A stretch of DNA of 64,000 nt from Pseudomonas sp. Z8(2022) (GTDB lineage: Bacteria > Pseudomonadota > Gammaproteobacteria > Pseudomonadales > Pseudomonadaceae). The notes below the pieces were generated by a model that had not been told where the DNA came from, made no database searches, and saw only the letters and a list, made by a program, of their open reading frames with translations. How positions within the stretch are numbered: the stretch's first letter is position 1; every line of letters begins with the position of its first letter. The position numbers were made by a program, and so were the translations under genes. The stretch lies in assembly GCF_025837155.1 (NCBI RefSeq), contig NZ_CP107549.1, forward strand, positions 124,001 through 188,000, read 5' to 3'. Positions 35,949-46,712 of this stretch are shown here, piece by piece.

Positions 35949-35977
35949 GTTCGTCTCCGTAAAGAATCAAGGCGTGT

Positions 35978-37477
35978 TCACGCCGGTTTGCTCCCGGCCA
36001 GCAGGCTGACCTGCTCACGGTAGCGTTGATAGACCTTCTCGTACCGGGCCGTGCGGGCCGGGTCCGGCCGGGTTTGCGTGCTGGTGTCGAGCTGCACGCA
36101 ACGCTCGCACAGCGCGGCCAACTGCGCCTGGCGGTCGTCACCTGCCGTCAGGCACCAGGCTGCCTGGATTGCGGCGCCCAGTGCTGCGGCTTCGGTGTGC
36201 TGCGGGCAGACCAGCGGCGTGCCCATGATGTCGGCGATCACCTGGCGCCATACCGGGCTTTTCGCCGCCCCACCGATCAGGCGGATGGTCTGGCTCTGCA
36301 GGCCGCTGGCTCGCAACAGGTCGAGACCGTAACGCAGGCCGAAACTGGTGCCCTCGACCACCGCGCGACACAGATTGGCACGGGTCAGGTTGTCACTGTC
36401 CATGCCCAGCAGACTGGCGCGTGCGCTGGGCAGCGCCGGCACTCGTTCGCCGTTGAAGAACGGCAGCATCAGCAGTCCCTCGGCGCCGATGGGCGATTGC
36501 TCGACCAGTTCGCCGAACGACTGGATGTCTAGCTCCAGCAGGTTCTGGATCAGCCCGGTGGAGCTGGTCAGGTTCATGGTGCAGATCAGCGGCAGCCAGC
36601 CGCCGGATGACGAGCAGAAGGTCGCCACCTGCGCGTGCGGGCTGATCATCGGCCGGTCGCTGTAGGCGTAAAGGGTGCCGGAGGTGCCCAGGCTCATGGT
36701 GATCGCGCCCGGGCGGATGTTGCCGGTGCCAATGGCGCCCATCATGTTGTCGCCGCCGCCGCTGGCCACCACGGCCTCCGGGTTCAACCCCAGTTGCCGG
36801 GCGATCTGTGGGCGGATGCGGCCTACCGGCTGGTCCGGCTCCAGCATTTGCGGCAGCGCGCGCTGCAGACGACCGCTGGGGTCGATGACATTCAGCAGCG
36901 CACCGTCCCAACTGCGCGTGCGCACGTCGAAATAGCCGGTGCCGGAGGCATCGCCGTACTCGCTGCAGGCACGCCCAGTGAGCCAGTAGTTGAGGTAATC
37001 GTGCGGCAGCAGGATATGTGCGATGCGGGAGAACAGATCAGGATGCTGCTCCTTCGTCCAAAGCAGCTTGGACACCGTGTAACCGGGTGCGATGGCCACG
37101 CCCAGGCGCTGCAGCGAGCCGGTCTCGCCACCAAGATGGTCGAGCAGGCGCTGGTTCTCGGGGGTCGATTCGGTGTCGCACCAGAGCTTGGCCGGGCGGA
37201 GCACCACGCCTTGTTCATCGAGTAGCACCAAGCCGTGCTGCTGGCCGGAGACGCCAATGCCGAGAATCTGCTCACCGCTGACCCTGGCTGCGGTCAGTGC
37301 CTGCCGGGTCGCCTGCTCGAAAGCATCCAGCCATTGCTGCGGCTGTTGCTCGCGTCGGCCATTGGCACCGCTCTGCAGCGTATGGCTGGCGCTGCCGGCG
37401 CCCAGCACCTGGCCGCCGTCGGCATCCAGCACCAGAGCTTTGGTGCCCTGCGTGCCGCAATCGATACCGAGGTACAT
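35978..37477 (-). CDS. mtlY: Xylulokinase
   Basis: 499-aa FGGY kinase: YLGIDCGTQGTKALVLDADG at the N-terminus, GVSGQQHGLVLLDEQG (~76), and ATP-site VASGGGDNMMGAIGTG and LIGGAAKSPVWRQVIAD. Phosphorylates D-xylulose produced from arabitol by the polyol dehydrogenase. Corresponds to mtlY. Its start is one base after the transaldolase stop, so translation is probably coupled. Confidence 0.92.
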   Translation of the reverse strand: MYLGIDCGTQGTKALVLDADGGQVLGAGSASHTLQSGANGRREQQPQQWLDAFEQATRQALTAARVSGEQILGIGVSGQQHGLVLLDEQGVVLRPAKLWCDTESTPENQRLLDHLGGETGSLQRLGVAIAPGYTVSKLLWTKEQHPDLFSRIAHILLPHDYLNYWLTGRACSEYGDASGTGYFDVRTRSWDGALLNVIDPSGRLQRALPQMLEPDQPVGRIRPQIARQLGLNPEAVVASGGGDNMMGAIGTGNIRPGAITMSLGTSGTLYAYSDRPMISPHAQVATFCSSSGGWLPLICTMNLTSSTGLIQNLLELDIQSFGELVEQSPIGAEGLLMLPFFNGERVPALPSARASLLGMDSDNLTRANLCRAVVEGTSFGLRYGLDLLRASGLQSQTIRLIGGAAKSPVWRQVIADIMGTPLVCPQHTEAAALGAAIQAAWCLTAGDDRQAQLAALCERCVQLDTSTQTRPDPARTARYEKVYQRYREQVSLLAGSKPA

Positions 37478-37478
37478 G

Positions 37479-38441
37479 TCAGAGCTCCTGCATGCGTTCG
37501 ATCAGTAGCGCTTCCAGGGCGAGCTGATCGGCATGGAACTGGCGAATACCCTCGGCGAGTTTCTCCGTGGCCATGGGGTCCTCGTTCATCTGCCAGCGGA
37601 ACTGCGCCTCGTCGAGGCAGCTCGGCGCCTGCACTCGGTGGCCGTCGTCCGCCAATGCCGGTTGTAACCGCCCACTGGCTTGCTCCAGCTCGGCGAGCAG
37701 GACAGGGCTGATGGTCAGGCGGTCGCAACCGGCCAGGGCAAGTACTTCTCCGACTTTGCGAAAGCTTGCCGCCATCACCACCGTGGCGTAGTCGTGCTGC
37801 TTGAAGAAGCGATAGACCTGGCGCACCGACAGCACGCCAGGGTCGTTCTCGGCGTCGAAGCTGGCGTCCGGGGTTTGCCGTTTGTGCCAGTCGAGGATGC
37901 GCCCGACGAAGGGCGAGACCAGATAGATGCCGGCCTCGGCGCAGGCCCGCGCCTGGGTCAGGTTGAAGATCAGCGTGAGGTTGCAGTGGATGCCTTCGCG
38001 CTCCAGCTGCCGCGCGGCCTGAATTCCCTCCCAGGTGGCGGCGATCTTTACCAGCACGCGTTCGCCGGGTACGCCCAGTTGCAGGTAGCGGTTATGCAGC
38101 GAACGCGCCCGCGCCAGTGTGGCCGCCGTATCGAAGGACAGTGCCGCCGGCACTTCGGTGGAAACCTTGCCGCTGATCGCCGTGAGGATCTCCACGCCCA
38201 TGCTCACCACCAGCCGGTCGCAGGCTTCGGCGATGATCTCCGGGGTCGAGGCGCTGCAGTCCATCGCCTGGCGCAGGGCATCGTCCACCTGGCGCTGGTA
38301 CTGCCCGGCCTGCAGTGCCTTGAGAATGATCGACGGGTTGGTCGTGGCGTCTTCAGGCTGGAAACGAACGATGGCGGAGAGGTCGCCGGTGTCGGCGACC
38401 ACGACGCTGTGTTGCTTGAGTTGCGCGAGCAGGCTGGGCAT
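37479..38441 (-). CDS. tal: Transaldolase embedded in the polyol operon
   Basis: 320 aa, TalB type: VVVADTGDLSAIVRFQPEDATTNPSII at the start and the Schiff-base lysine in LVKIAATWEGIQAA (~131), then CNLTLIFNLTQARACAEAG. Interconverts sedoheptulose-7-P/GAP and erythrose-4-P/F6P. Located between mtlD and mtlY, it joins the pentose branch (xylulose-5-P from arabitol) to fructose-6-P. It is not part of the textbook P. fluorescens mtlEFGKDYZ order. Intergenic spacing 16 nt to mtlD. Confidence 0.93.
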   Translation of the reverse strand: MPSLLAQLKQHSVVVADTGDLSAIVRFQPEDATTNPSIILKALQAGQYQRQVDDALRQAMDCSASTPEIIAEACDRLVVSMGVEILTAISGKVSTEVPAALSFDTAATLARARSLHNRYLQLGVPGERVLVKIAATWEGIQAARQLEREGIHCNLTLIFNLTQARACAEAGIYLVSPFVGRILDWHKRQTPDASFDAENDPGVLSVRQVYRFFKQHDYATVVMAASFRKVGEVLALAGCDRLTISPVLLAELEQASGRLQPALADDGHRVQAPSCLDEAQFRWQMNEDPMATEKLAEGIRQFHADQLALEALLIERMQEL

Positions 38442-38457
38442 GTGCGTCTCCGAGCTT

Positions 38458-39933
38458 TCAGATGTGCAACAGGGTGTGCAGGGTCTGGCTCACGCCGTGC
38501 TCGCGCAGGCTGGCCAGGCAGCGTTCGAAGGCGGCGACGAACTCGGCCGAACGCCCCGGTGCGCTGCCGAAGATTGCCTCTTCGCCGAGCACTCGAGCGG
38601 TGATCTGCGCATCGTCGGCCACCAGGGCCTGGCAGTGTGCAGCACGCGGGTCGGGGATGCGGTAGCTGGCGCCGGTTTCGTCCACGCCCTTGAGATACAG
38701 CGCCCAGGCGGCGACCACCAGCGCCACGCGATCCAGCGGTTTGCCGTCGGCGATCAGGCGATGAAGGGTAGGCACGATGAACTTGGGAAATTTCGACGAA
38801 CCGTCGGAGCAGACGCGCTCCAGCTGGTCGGCGATGGCCTGGTTGGAAAAGCGCTCGATCAGCGTGTTCTTGTAGTCAGTCAGGTCGATGCCTGGCACCG
38901 GGGCCAGCTGGGGTGTCACGTCGAGGTCCATGAACGTACGCACGTACTGGCATATCAGCGGGTCGTTCATGGTCTCGTGAACGAAGCGATAACCCTTGAG
39001 AAAGCCCAGATAGGTCAGCGCCAGATGGCTGCCGTTGAGCAGCTTGATCTTCATTTCCTCGTAGGGCGTCACGTCATCGGTGAACTGCACGCCGACCTCT
39101 TCCCAGGCAGGGCGGCCGCTGACGAACTTGTCCTCCAGTACCCACTGCACGAAGGGCTCGCAAACTACCGGCCAGGCGTCCTCGACGCCGTGCCGCTCGG
39201 CCAGTTGCTGACGGTGGGCGGCGCTGGTCATGGGCGTGATGCGGTCGACCATGGCGTTGGGAAAGCTCACGTGATGTTCGATCCAGCTGGCCAGCTCGTG
39301 GTCGGCCAGGTGGGCGAAGGCCAGCAGCGCCTTGCGCGTGACATCGCCGTTGTGTGGCAGGTTATCGCAGGACATCAGGGTGAAGGCCGGAATGCCGGCG
39401 GCGCGCCGCCTGGCCAGGGCCGCGCAGAGGAAGCCGAACACGCTGCGCGGCGCTTCAGGGTGGCGCAGGTCATGGGCGATGTCTGGCAGTTCGGCAAGAA
39501 ATTCGCCGGTGCTGTCGTCGATGCAGTAGCCGCCTTCGGTGATGGTCAGCGAGACGATGCGAATCGCAGGGTCGGCCAGTTTGTCGATCAGCGCCTGCGG
39601 CGATTCCTCGGCCAGGAGCATGTCGTTGATCGCACCGATCACCCGTACCGGCAGATTCGGCTCGTCACCCAGCTCGACCAGGGTGTAGAGGTAGTCCTGA
39701 CTGGCCAGGGCATCGCGCATTGCGCGGTCCTCGCCGCGTACGCCGACCCCGCAGATGCCCCAGTCCAGCGCCAGACCCTGATTCATCAGGGCATCGGTAT
39801 AGACCGCCTGGTGGGCGCGGTGAAAGCCGCCGACGCCGAAATGGGCGATGCCGGTTCGGATCATCTGGGCGGAGTAGCTGGGCAGCGCGACGGCGCCACC
39901 GAGCAGCGGGAGCTGCTGGCGATTGAGTTTCAT
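38458..39933 (-). CDS. mtlD: Mannitol/arabitol 2-dehydrogenase
   Basis: 491 aa from ATG 39933 (MKLNRQQLPLLGG); the frame is open upstream but this start matches the family. Long-chain polyol dehydrogenase: NAD-binding GVGGFHRAHQAVYTD, catalytic lysine region KIKLLNGSHLALTYLG (~290). Oxidises D-mannitol to fructose and, in relatives, D-arabitol to xylulose, consistent with both a fructokinase and a xylulokinase downstream. Confidence 0.93.
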   Translation of the reverse strand: MKLNRQQLPLLGGAVALPSYSAQMIRTGIAHFGVGGFHRAHQAVYTDALMNQGLALDWGICGVGVRGEDRAMRDALASQDYLYTLVELGDEPNLPVRVIGAINDMLLAEESPQALIDKLADPAIRIVSLTITEGGYCIDDSTGEFLAELPDIAHDLRHPEAPRSVFGFLCAALARRRAAGIPAFTLMSCDNLPHNGDVTRKALLAFAHLADHELASWIEHHVSFPNAMVDRITPMTSAAHRQQLAERHGVEDAWPVVCEPFVQWVLEDKFVSGRPAWEEVGVQFTDDVTPYEEMKIKLLNGSHLALTYLGFLKGYRFVHETMNDPLICQYVRTFMDLDVTPQLAPVPGIDLTDYKNTLIERFSNQAIADQLERVCSDGSSKFPKFIVPTLHRLIADGKPLDRVALVVAAWALYLKGVDETGASYRIPDPRAAHCQALVADDAQITARVLGEEAIFGSAPGRSAEFVAAFERCLASLREHGVSQTLHTLLHI

Positions 39934-39959
39934 CTGGAATTTCCCGTGATCGAGCGGCG

Positions 39960-41063
<1,104 letters not shown>

Positions 41064-41078
41064 GTGGAAGGTCTCCCG

Positions 41079-41912
41079 TTATTTCACCGCGCCGAAGGAC
41101 AGGCCGCGTACAAGTTGTTTCTGGCTGATCCAGCCAAAGATCAGGATGGGCGCGCAGGCCAGGGTCGAGACGGCGGAGAGCTTGGCCCAGAACAGGCCCT
41201 CGGGGCTCGAGTAGGAGGCCACCAGGGCGGTCAGTGGGGCGGCGGCGGAGCTGGTCAGGTTGAGTGACCAGAACGCTTCGTTCCAGCACAGGATCAGCGA
41301 CAGCAACATGGTCGACGCCAGGCCGCCGCGGGCGATCGGCAACAGCACGCGTACGATCTCCTGCCAGGTGGTTGCGCCATCCAGGCGCGCTGCTTCGAGG
41401 ATGTCGACGGGGATGTCCTTGAAGTAGGTGTAAACCATCCACACGATGATCGGCAGGTTGATCAGGGTGTAGATGGTGATCAGCGCCAGGCGTGAATCGA
41501 GCAGGCCGAACTGCTTGGCCAGCAGGTAGATCGGCACCAGTACGCCGACCGGGGGCAGCATCTTGGTCGACAGCATCCACAGCAAGGTGCGCTTGGTGTG
41601 GCGGGTTTCGAAGAAGGCCATGGAGTAGGCGGCCGGTACGGCCAGGCACATGCACAGCAGCGTCGCGGAGACGGAGATCAGCACCGAGTTCCAGGCGAAG
41701 GCGAAGTAGTCGCTGCGCTCGTTGATGTGCAGGTAGTTCTCCAGCGTCGGGGTGAAGATGAACTGGGGTGGCGTGGCGAAGGCGTCGATCTCGGTCTTCA
41801 GGCTGGTCAGCACCATCCAGAGGATCGGGAAGAAAATCACCGCGGCAATCGCCCAGGCCAGGGCGCCGATGAGCAGGCTCTGCAGGCGACGGGATTGTTT
41901 CAGTGTCAGCAT
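41079..41912 (-). CDS. mtlG: Polyol ABC transporter permease (MalG type)
   Basis: 277 aa, six predicted membrane helices, with the EAA coupling loop EAARLDGATTWQEIVRVLLP (~187). Pairs with MtlF as the inner-membrane channel. 15 nt from mtlK. Confidence 0.92.
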   Translation of the reverse strand: MLTLKQSRRLQSLLIGALAWAIAAVIFFPILWMVLTSLKTEIDAFATPPQFIFTPTLENYLHINERSDYFAFAWNSVLISVSATLLCMCLAVPAAYSMAFFETRHTKRTLLWMLSTKMLPPVGVLVPIYLLAKQFGLLDSRLALITIYTLINLPIIVWMVYTYFKDIPVDILEAARLDGATTWQEIVRVLLPIARGGLASTMLLSLILCWNEAFWSLNLTSSAAAPLTALVASYSSPEGLFWAKLSAVSTLACAPILIFGWISQKQLVRGLSFGAVK

Positions 41913-41922
41913 CTCGGTGCCC

Positions 41923-42855
41923 TCACTGCTTGTCGGTCAGGTTCTTGCCGATCATGCGGATCAGCACAATGGCAGCGATATTGGCGATGACCACCGCGAT
42001 CAGGCCGCCTGCCGAAGCCATGCCGACATCGAACTGCAGCAACGCCTGGTTGTAGATCAGGTAGGCGAGGTTGGTGGACTCGTAGCCAGGGCCGCCGCTG
42101 GTGGTGGTGTAGATTTCGGCGAACACCGAGAGCAGGAAGATCGTTTCGATCATTACCACCACGGCAATCGGCCGGGCCAGGTGTGGCAGGGTCAGGTGCC
42201 AGAAGATGGCGATGGGCCCGGCACCATCGAGACGCGCGGCTTCCTTCTGCTCCTGATCCAGCGACTGCATGGCGGTCATCAGGATCAGGATGGCGAACGG
42301 CAGCCATTGCCATGACACGATCATGATGATCGAGAACAGCGGGTGATGCGCCAGCCAGTCCACCGGCTGGGCGCCGAAGAACTGCCAGATGGCAGCGAGA
42401 ATCCCTGAGACCGGATGGAAGATCAGGTTCTTCCACAGCAGCGCGCTGACCGTGGGCATGATGAAGAACGGCGAGATCAGCAGCACCCGCACGATGCCGC
42501 GACCGAAGAATTCGCCGGCCTCCAGCAGGGCGGAGATCAATACGCCGAAGACCACGCTGATCAGCAGCACGCTGCCCACCAGCAGCAGAGTATTGCCGGC
42601 CCCGGAGAGGAAGGCGGCGTCGGTGACGAAATACTCGAAGTTCTCCAGACCGACGAAATCGTTCTCGCCGGGGTAGAGCAGGTTGTAGCGGATCAGCGAG
42701 AAGTACAGGGTCATGCCCAGCGGTACGATCATCCAGATCAGCAGCAGGGCGACCGAAGGGCTGACCAGAAACCAGCCGGGCGCCAGGCGCCGCGGTTTGC
42801 GCCCGCCTGGCGTGGCAACCTGTGCAACAGGGGTGTCGATGGCCTGAGTGTTCAT
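41923..42855 (-). CDS. mtlF: Polyol ABC transporter permease (MalF type)
   Basis: 310 aa from ATG 42855, selected over the ATG one codon upstream because the GGAGG ribosome site then has a 4-nt spacer. Six hydrophobic helices after a short cytoplasmic N-terminus; EAA loop KEAARLDGAGPIAIFWHLTL (~212). Ten nt separate it from mtlG. A stable hairpin lies between it and mtlE. Confidence 0.92.
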   Translation of the reverse strand: MNTQAIDTPVAQVATPGGRKPRRLAPGWFLVSPSVALLLIWMIVPLGMTLYFSLIRYNLLYPGENDFVGLENFEYFVTDAAFLSGAGNTLLLVGSVLLISVVFGVLISALLEAGEFFGRGIVRVLLISPFFIMPTVSALLWKNLIFHPVSGILAAIWQFFGAQPVDWLAHHPLFSIIMIVSWQWLPFAILILMTAMQSLDQEQKEAARLDGAGPIAIFWHLTLPHLARPIAVVVMIETIFLLSVFAEIYTTTSGGPGYESTNLAYLIYNQALLQFDVGMASAGGLIAVVIANIAAIVLIRMIGKNLTDKQ

Positions 42856-42898
42856 CATGCCTCCGAGGACGGAATGAGGGATGTAAGCCGAGTTGCCG

Positions 42899-42921
42899 GT
42901 TCCCGTGCGCCGCACGGGAAC
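42899..42921 (-). other. Intercistronic hairpin after mtlE
   Basis: Perfect 10-bp stem GTTCCCGTGC / GCACGGGAAC with loop GCC, located 14 nt past the mtlE stop. No T run follows, so it is more likely an mRNA-stabilising element that raises binding-protein output relative to the permeases than a terminator. Confidence 0.6.
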
Positions 42922-42934
42922 GAGCACAGTGCCG

Positions 42935-44245
42935 CTACTTCGGATAGCCGGCGCGCTTCATTTCCCGCGAGGTGCTCTGCTGTGCGGCCTGCAGGGCCTG
43001 CTCGGGCTGCATCTGGCCGGTCAGCGCGGCAGTGAACAGCTTGCCGACGCTGGTGCCGATGGCCTGGAACTCGGGAATGGTCACCAACTGAATCCCCACG
43101 TAAGGCACCGGCTTGGCGCTGGGGTTGGCGGGGTCGGCCTTCTTGAGCGAATCCAGGGTGACCTTGGCGAACGGCGCGGCCTGCATGTAGGCATCGCTGT
43201 AGGTCGAGGCGCGAGTGCCTGGAGGTACGTTGGCGACGCCATCCGTCTCGGCGACCAGCTCGGCATAGGCCCTGGAAGTGGCCCAGGCGCTGAAGGTCTT
43301 GGCGGCATCCTTGGACTTGGAGCTGGTGGGGATTGCCAGCGCCCAGGAATACAGCCACGAAGCACCCTTGTCGGTGGCCTGAGTGGGGGCGAAGGTGAAG
43401 CCGACCGCATCGGCGACCTTGCTCTGCGACTTGTCGGTGACGAACGAGCCGGCCACGCTGGCATCGACCCACTGCGCGCACTTGCCGCTGTTGAACAGCG
43501 CCAGGTTTTCGTTGAAGCCGTTGCTCGAGGCGCCGGGCGGACCGTACTTCTTCATGTTGTCGACGTAGAAGTTCAGCGCGTTCGTCCATTCCTCGCCAGT
43601 GAATTCAGGCTGCCACTGTTCGTCGAACCAGCGTGCACCATGGGCGTTGGCCAGGGTGGTGATCAGCGCCATGTTCTCGCCCCAGCCAGCCTTGCCGCGC
43701 AGGCACAGGCCGTACACGCCCTTGTCCGGCTGATGCAGTTTGCCGGCAAATTCGGCCATCTGCTCCCAGGTGGGTTGTTCGGGCATGCTCAGACCTGCCT
43801 GTTCGAACAGATCCTTGCGGTAATAGGTGATCGAGGCTTCGGCATAGAACGGCAGGGCGTACAGCGTGCCCTTGGCGGACAGGCCTTCGCGTACCGACGG
43901 GAAGACATCGTCGAGGTCGTAGTCGGCCGGCAACTCGGTCATCGGTTCCAGCCAGCCTTTCTCACCCCATAGCGCCGCTTCGTACATGCCGATGGTGAGC
44001 ACGTCGAACTGGCCGCCCTGGGTGGCGATATCGGTGGTCAGGCGCTGACGCAGTACGTTTTCCTCGAGTACCACCCACTTCAGGCGGATGTCGGGGTTCT
44101 GTTCTTCGAAGGTCTTGGCGAGCCGCTGCATGCGGATCATGTCGCTGTTGTTGACCGTGGCGATGGTGAGGGTTTCGGCGCCCTGGGCGACCACTGCGAG
44201 GGACAGGCAGGAGGCTGCGACGAGTGCTTTGATCGAGTTGTTCAT
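42935..44245 (-). CDS. mtlE: Polyol ABC transporter periplasmic binding protein
   Basis: 436 aa with a signal peptide (MNNSIKALVAASCLSLAVVAQGA). MalE-type extracellular solute-binding protein (family 1): FEEQNPDIRLKWVVL, LPFYAEASITYYRKDLFEQAG, VDASVAGSFVTDKSQ. Captures mannitol/sorbitol/arabitol for MtlFGK. First gene of the operon; the 227-nt region upstream (44246-44472) should hold the MtlR-dependent promoter, but I could not assign its boxes. Confidence 0.93.
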   Translation of the reverse strand: MNNSIKALVAASCLSLAVVAQGAETLTIATVNNSDMIRMQRLAKTFEEQNPDIRLKWVVLEENVLRQRLTTDIATQGGQFDVLTIGMYEAALWGEKGWLEPMTELPADYDLDDVFPSVREGLSAKGTLYALPFYAEASITYYRKDLFEQAGLSMPEQPTWEQMAEFAGKLHQPDKGVYGLCLRGKAGWGENMALITTLANAHGARWFDEQWQPEFTGEEWTNALNFYVDNMKKYGPPGASSNGFNENLALFNSGKCAQWVDASVAGSFVTDKSQSKVADAVGFTFAPTQATDKGASWLYSWALAIPTSSKSKDAAKTFSAWATSRAYAELVAETDGVANVPPGTRASTYSDAYMQAAPFAKVTLDSLKKADPANPSAKPVPYVGIQLVTIPEFQAIGTSVGKLFTAALTGQMQPEQALQAAQQSTSREMKRAGYPK

Positions 44246-44472
44246 GCTTGTGAACTCCTCTCCCGCGCCGGTGCGGCAACGGAAGAACGTTATTGTTTTT
44301 GTTTCGCTCGGGCCGGATTACACCCCCACAGGCGCGAGTGGACAAATCCTTGAGTGCACACGGGTCGATACTTTTTTGCACGCCTCTGACGAGTAGAAAC
44401 ACGCCAGACTGCCAGGGAAATGGCCTGGCGTAAGGGATGCGGAGGATATTGATGGGGAGTGGTGCAGCAGAT

Positions 44473-45378
44473 TCAGTACAGGTTTTGCTCGGTCAGCCGC
44501 TGGACCACGAGCTTGCGATAGCCCGAGGGCGTCATGCCCTTGAGCTGCTGGAAACGGCGGTTGAAGTTTGAAATGTTGCTGAAGCCGGACTCGAAGCACA
44601 CATCGGTCACCGGCTTGTCGCTCTTGCTCAGCAGCTCGCAGGATTTGCTCACGCGCAGACGATTGACGAACTCGACGAAGCCCCGCCCGGTAGCCTGCTT
44701 GAAGAAGCGTGAAAAGTAGGTGGTGGTCATGCCCAGATGCTCGGCGACTTCTTCCTGACAGATGCCGTGGGCGTAGTGCTGGAAGATGTAGTCCACCGCT
44801 CGGTTGATGCGCTCGACATGCTGTTCGTCGGCCAACTCCGAAGAGGTCACGGCCGAGAGCAACTGGTAGTCATCGCTGCCCGCGAGCAACTCCATGAGAA
44901 TGAAGAAGTGGCCCAGGCGAGTGATGCCGCGGCTGCTGGCGATTCTGCCCATCAGCACACCGGCTTCGCGAATCAGCTGTGGATCGCGGAACTCGATGCC
45001 GAATTGCGCACGGGCCAGCAGGGGTTGCAATGTCTTGAGTTCGGCGAACACCGCTGTGCCGCTTTCCAGCACCTCGTCGGTGAAGTTGACCAGCATGTCG
45101 CGGGTTTCCACCACCTCGCCTTCCTCGACCTGGCTGATCCAGTTGTGTGGAAGTCCCGGGCCGGTGAGGAACAGGGTATAGGGGGAGAAATTGCCGATGT
45201 AGTCGCCGATGAAAACCTTGCCGGAACTGGCAACGATCAGGTGCAGCTCGTATTCCTTGTGAAAGTGCCAGCGCACCAGCGGCGAGGGAAAGCCATGCTG
45301 ACGATAGATCAGTGAATGGCCTTCATGGTCGTCCATCAGCTCGTAGGACGGGTCGGCTACGCGGGATGTACGGGTCAT
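44473..45378 (-). CDS. mtlR: MtlR, AraC-family activator of the polyol operon
   Basis: 301 aa. N-terminal cupin-like sensor (LIYRQHGFPSPLVRWHFHKEYELHLI) and C-terminal double HTH (EVAEHLGMTTTYFSRFFKQATG; VTDVCFESGFSNISNFNRRFQQLKG). Located immediately upstream of and in line with mtlE, as in P. fluorescens where MtlR activates mtlEFGKDYZ in the presence of mannitol, sorbitol or arabitol. Confidence 0.92.
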   Translation of the reverse strand: MTRTSRVADPSYELMDDHEGHSLIYRQHGFPSPLVRWHFHKEYELHLIVASSGKVFIGDYIGNFSPYTLFLTGPGLPHNWISQVEEGEVVETRDMLVNFTDEVLESGTAVFAELKTLQPLLARAQFGIEFRDPQLIREAGVLMGRIASSRGITRLGHFFILMELLAGSDDYQLLSAVTSSELADEQHVERINRAVDYIFQHYAHGICQEEVAEHLGMTTTYFSRFFKQATGRGFVEFVNRLRVSKSCELLSKSDKPVTDVCFESGFSNISNFNRRFQQLKGMTPSGYRKLVVQRLTEQNLY

Positions 45379-45439
45379 GGGCTGCGCCGGTCAATGCCTC
45401 GATGGGTCACGTTTTAACATATCGAGACGCGATGCCAAG

Positions 45440-46501
45440 TCAGAGCAGGCTCAATTGCGCACCGGGCGGGCAGAACTGCGAGCAGTCCAGGGCGAAGCTG
45501 TCGCGGCGGTCCAGACCGAGCTTGCGCCGCGCCAGACGGAAACGCTGCTGCAGCAGATCGGCGAACTGGCCCTCGCCACGCATGCGGCTGCCAAAGCGGC
45601 TGTCGTAGTTCTTGCCGCCGCGGCTCTGGCGGATCAGGCTCATCACGTGTTCGGCACGCTCGGGAAAATGCACTCGCAGCCACTCTTCGAACAGATCGGC
45701 GATTTCCAGCGGCAGGCGCAACAGCACGTAACCCGCTGAACGCGCGCCGGCGTCGCGTGCGGCTTCGAGCAGCTGTTCGAGCTCCATATCGTTGATCATC
45801 GGAATCATCGGCGCGCACATCACGCTCACCGGTACGCCGGCCTCATGCAGCGTGCGCATGGCACGCAGGCGTGCGGCGGGCGCGGCGGTGCGCGGTTCCA
45901 TGATGCGTTTCAGCTCGTCGTCCAGAGTGGTCAGGCTGAACGCCACGCTGACCAGGTTATGGCTGGCCAGTTCGCCGAGCAGATCGAGGTCACGCAGGAT
46001 CAGCGAGCCCTTGGTGATGATGTGCAGCGGGTGCTTGTAACGCAGCAGGATTTCCAGAGCCTGACGGGTCAGGCGCAGCTCGCGCTCGATCGGCTGATAG
46101 GCATCGGTATTGATGCCCAGGGCGATCGGCTGCGGCACGTAACCGGGTTTCTGCAACTGCTCTTCGAGGCGCTCGGCCAGATTGGTCTTGGCGATCAGGC
46201 GGGTTTCGAAGTCGATGCCCGGCGACAGGTCCCAATACGCATGAGACGGTCTGGCAAAACAGTAGATGCAGCCGTGTTCGCAACCCCGGTAGGGGTTCAC
46301 CGAGCGGTCGAAGCCGACATCCGGCGAGCTGTTGCGAGTGATCGCCGTTTTCGCCTTTTCCCTGCGTACTTCGGTAGCGCGGCTCAGCGGCGTTGCGTCC
46401 TGGTACCAGCCGTCGTCTTCCTGCTGCGACCGGGTCGGGGCGAAACGGTTGTGCGGGTTGCTGGCGGTGCCGCGGCCGCGTGGAGGAATGGGGGCAGGCA
46501 T
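45440..46501 (-). CDS. PA0069-family radical SAM protein (SplB-like), SOS controlled
   Basis: 353 aa from ATG 46501. [4Fe-4S] cluster motif YRGCEHGCIYCFARPSH (~98) of radical SAM enzymes; similar to spore photoproduct lyase-like Rv2578c/PA0069 proteins. A near-consensus LexA box sits 16 nt upstream of the start, so it should be DNA-damage inducible, as the PAO1 PA0069 gene is known to be. Substrate unknown; a role in repair or tolerance of DNA damage is a reasonable inference. Confidence 0.88.
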   Translation of the reverse strand: MPAPIPPRGRGTASNPHNRFAPTRSQQEDDGWYQDATPLSRATEVRREKAKTAITRNSSPDVGFDRSVNPYRGCEHGCIYCFARPSHAYWDLSPGIDFETRLIAKTNLAERLEEQLQKPGYVPQPIALGINTDAYQPIERELRLTRQALEILLRYKHPLHIITKGSLILRDLDLLGELASHNLVSVAFSLTTLDDELKRIMEPRTAAPAARLRAMRTLHEAGVPVSVMCAPMIPMINDMELEQLLEAARDAGARSAGYVLLRLPLEIADLFEEWLRVHFPERAEHVMSLIRQSRGGKNYDSRFGSRMRGEGQFADLLQQRFRLARRKLGLDRRDSFALDCSQFCPPGAQLSLL

Positions 46502-46516
46502 GGCATTGGTCCAAAA

Positions 46517-46536
46517 TACTGTATGTATGAACAGTA
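46517..46536 (-). promoter_or_regulatory. LexA (SOS) box
   Basis: CTGTATGTATGAACAG with TA/TA flanks fits the CTG-N10-CAG LexA consensus. It lies 16 nt before the radical SAM start codon, overlapping the expected promoter. Confidence 0.85.
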
Positions 46537-46712
46537 TATGGATTGTCTGGAGTGCGCCAGTGCCGGATGTCATTCAGTCGCCGTCGCCGACGGGTGGGGG
46601 CATGAAGGCAAGCCCGTCTGCAGCACCTGTTGCTAGCTGTCAGTCCCCTAACGGGCCTTCCAGGCAGCAGGCGCGGCGCCGTGGGCCGCGCCTATCAGGT
46701 TTGCGGGCCTGC

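Noticed and set aside
44246..44472. MtlR binding boxes upstream of mtlE
   Set aside because: The region surely contains the promoter, but I could not find a convincing repeated motif by eye.
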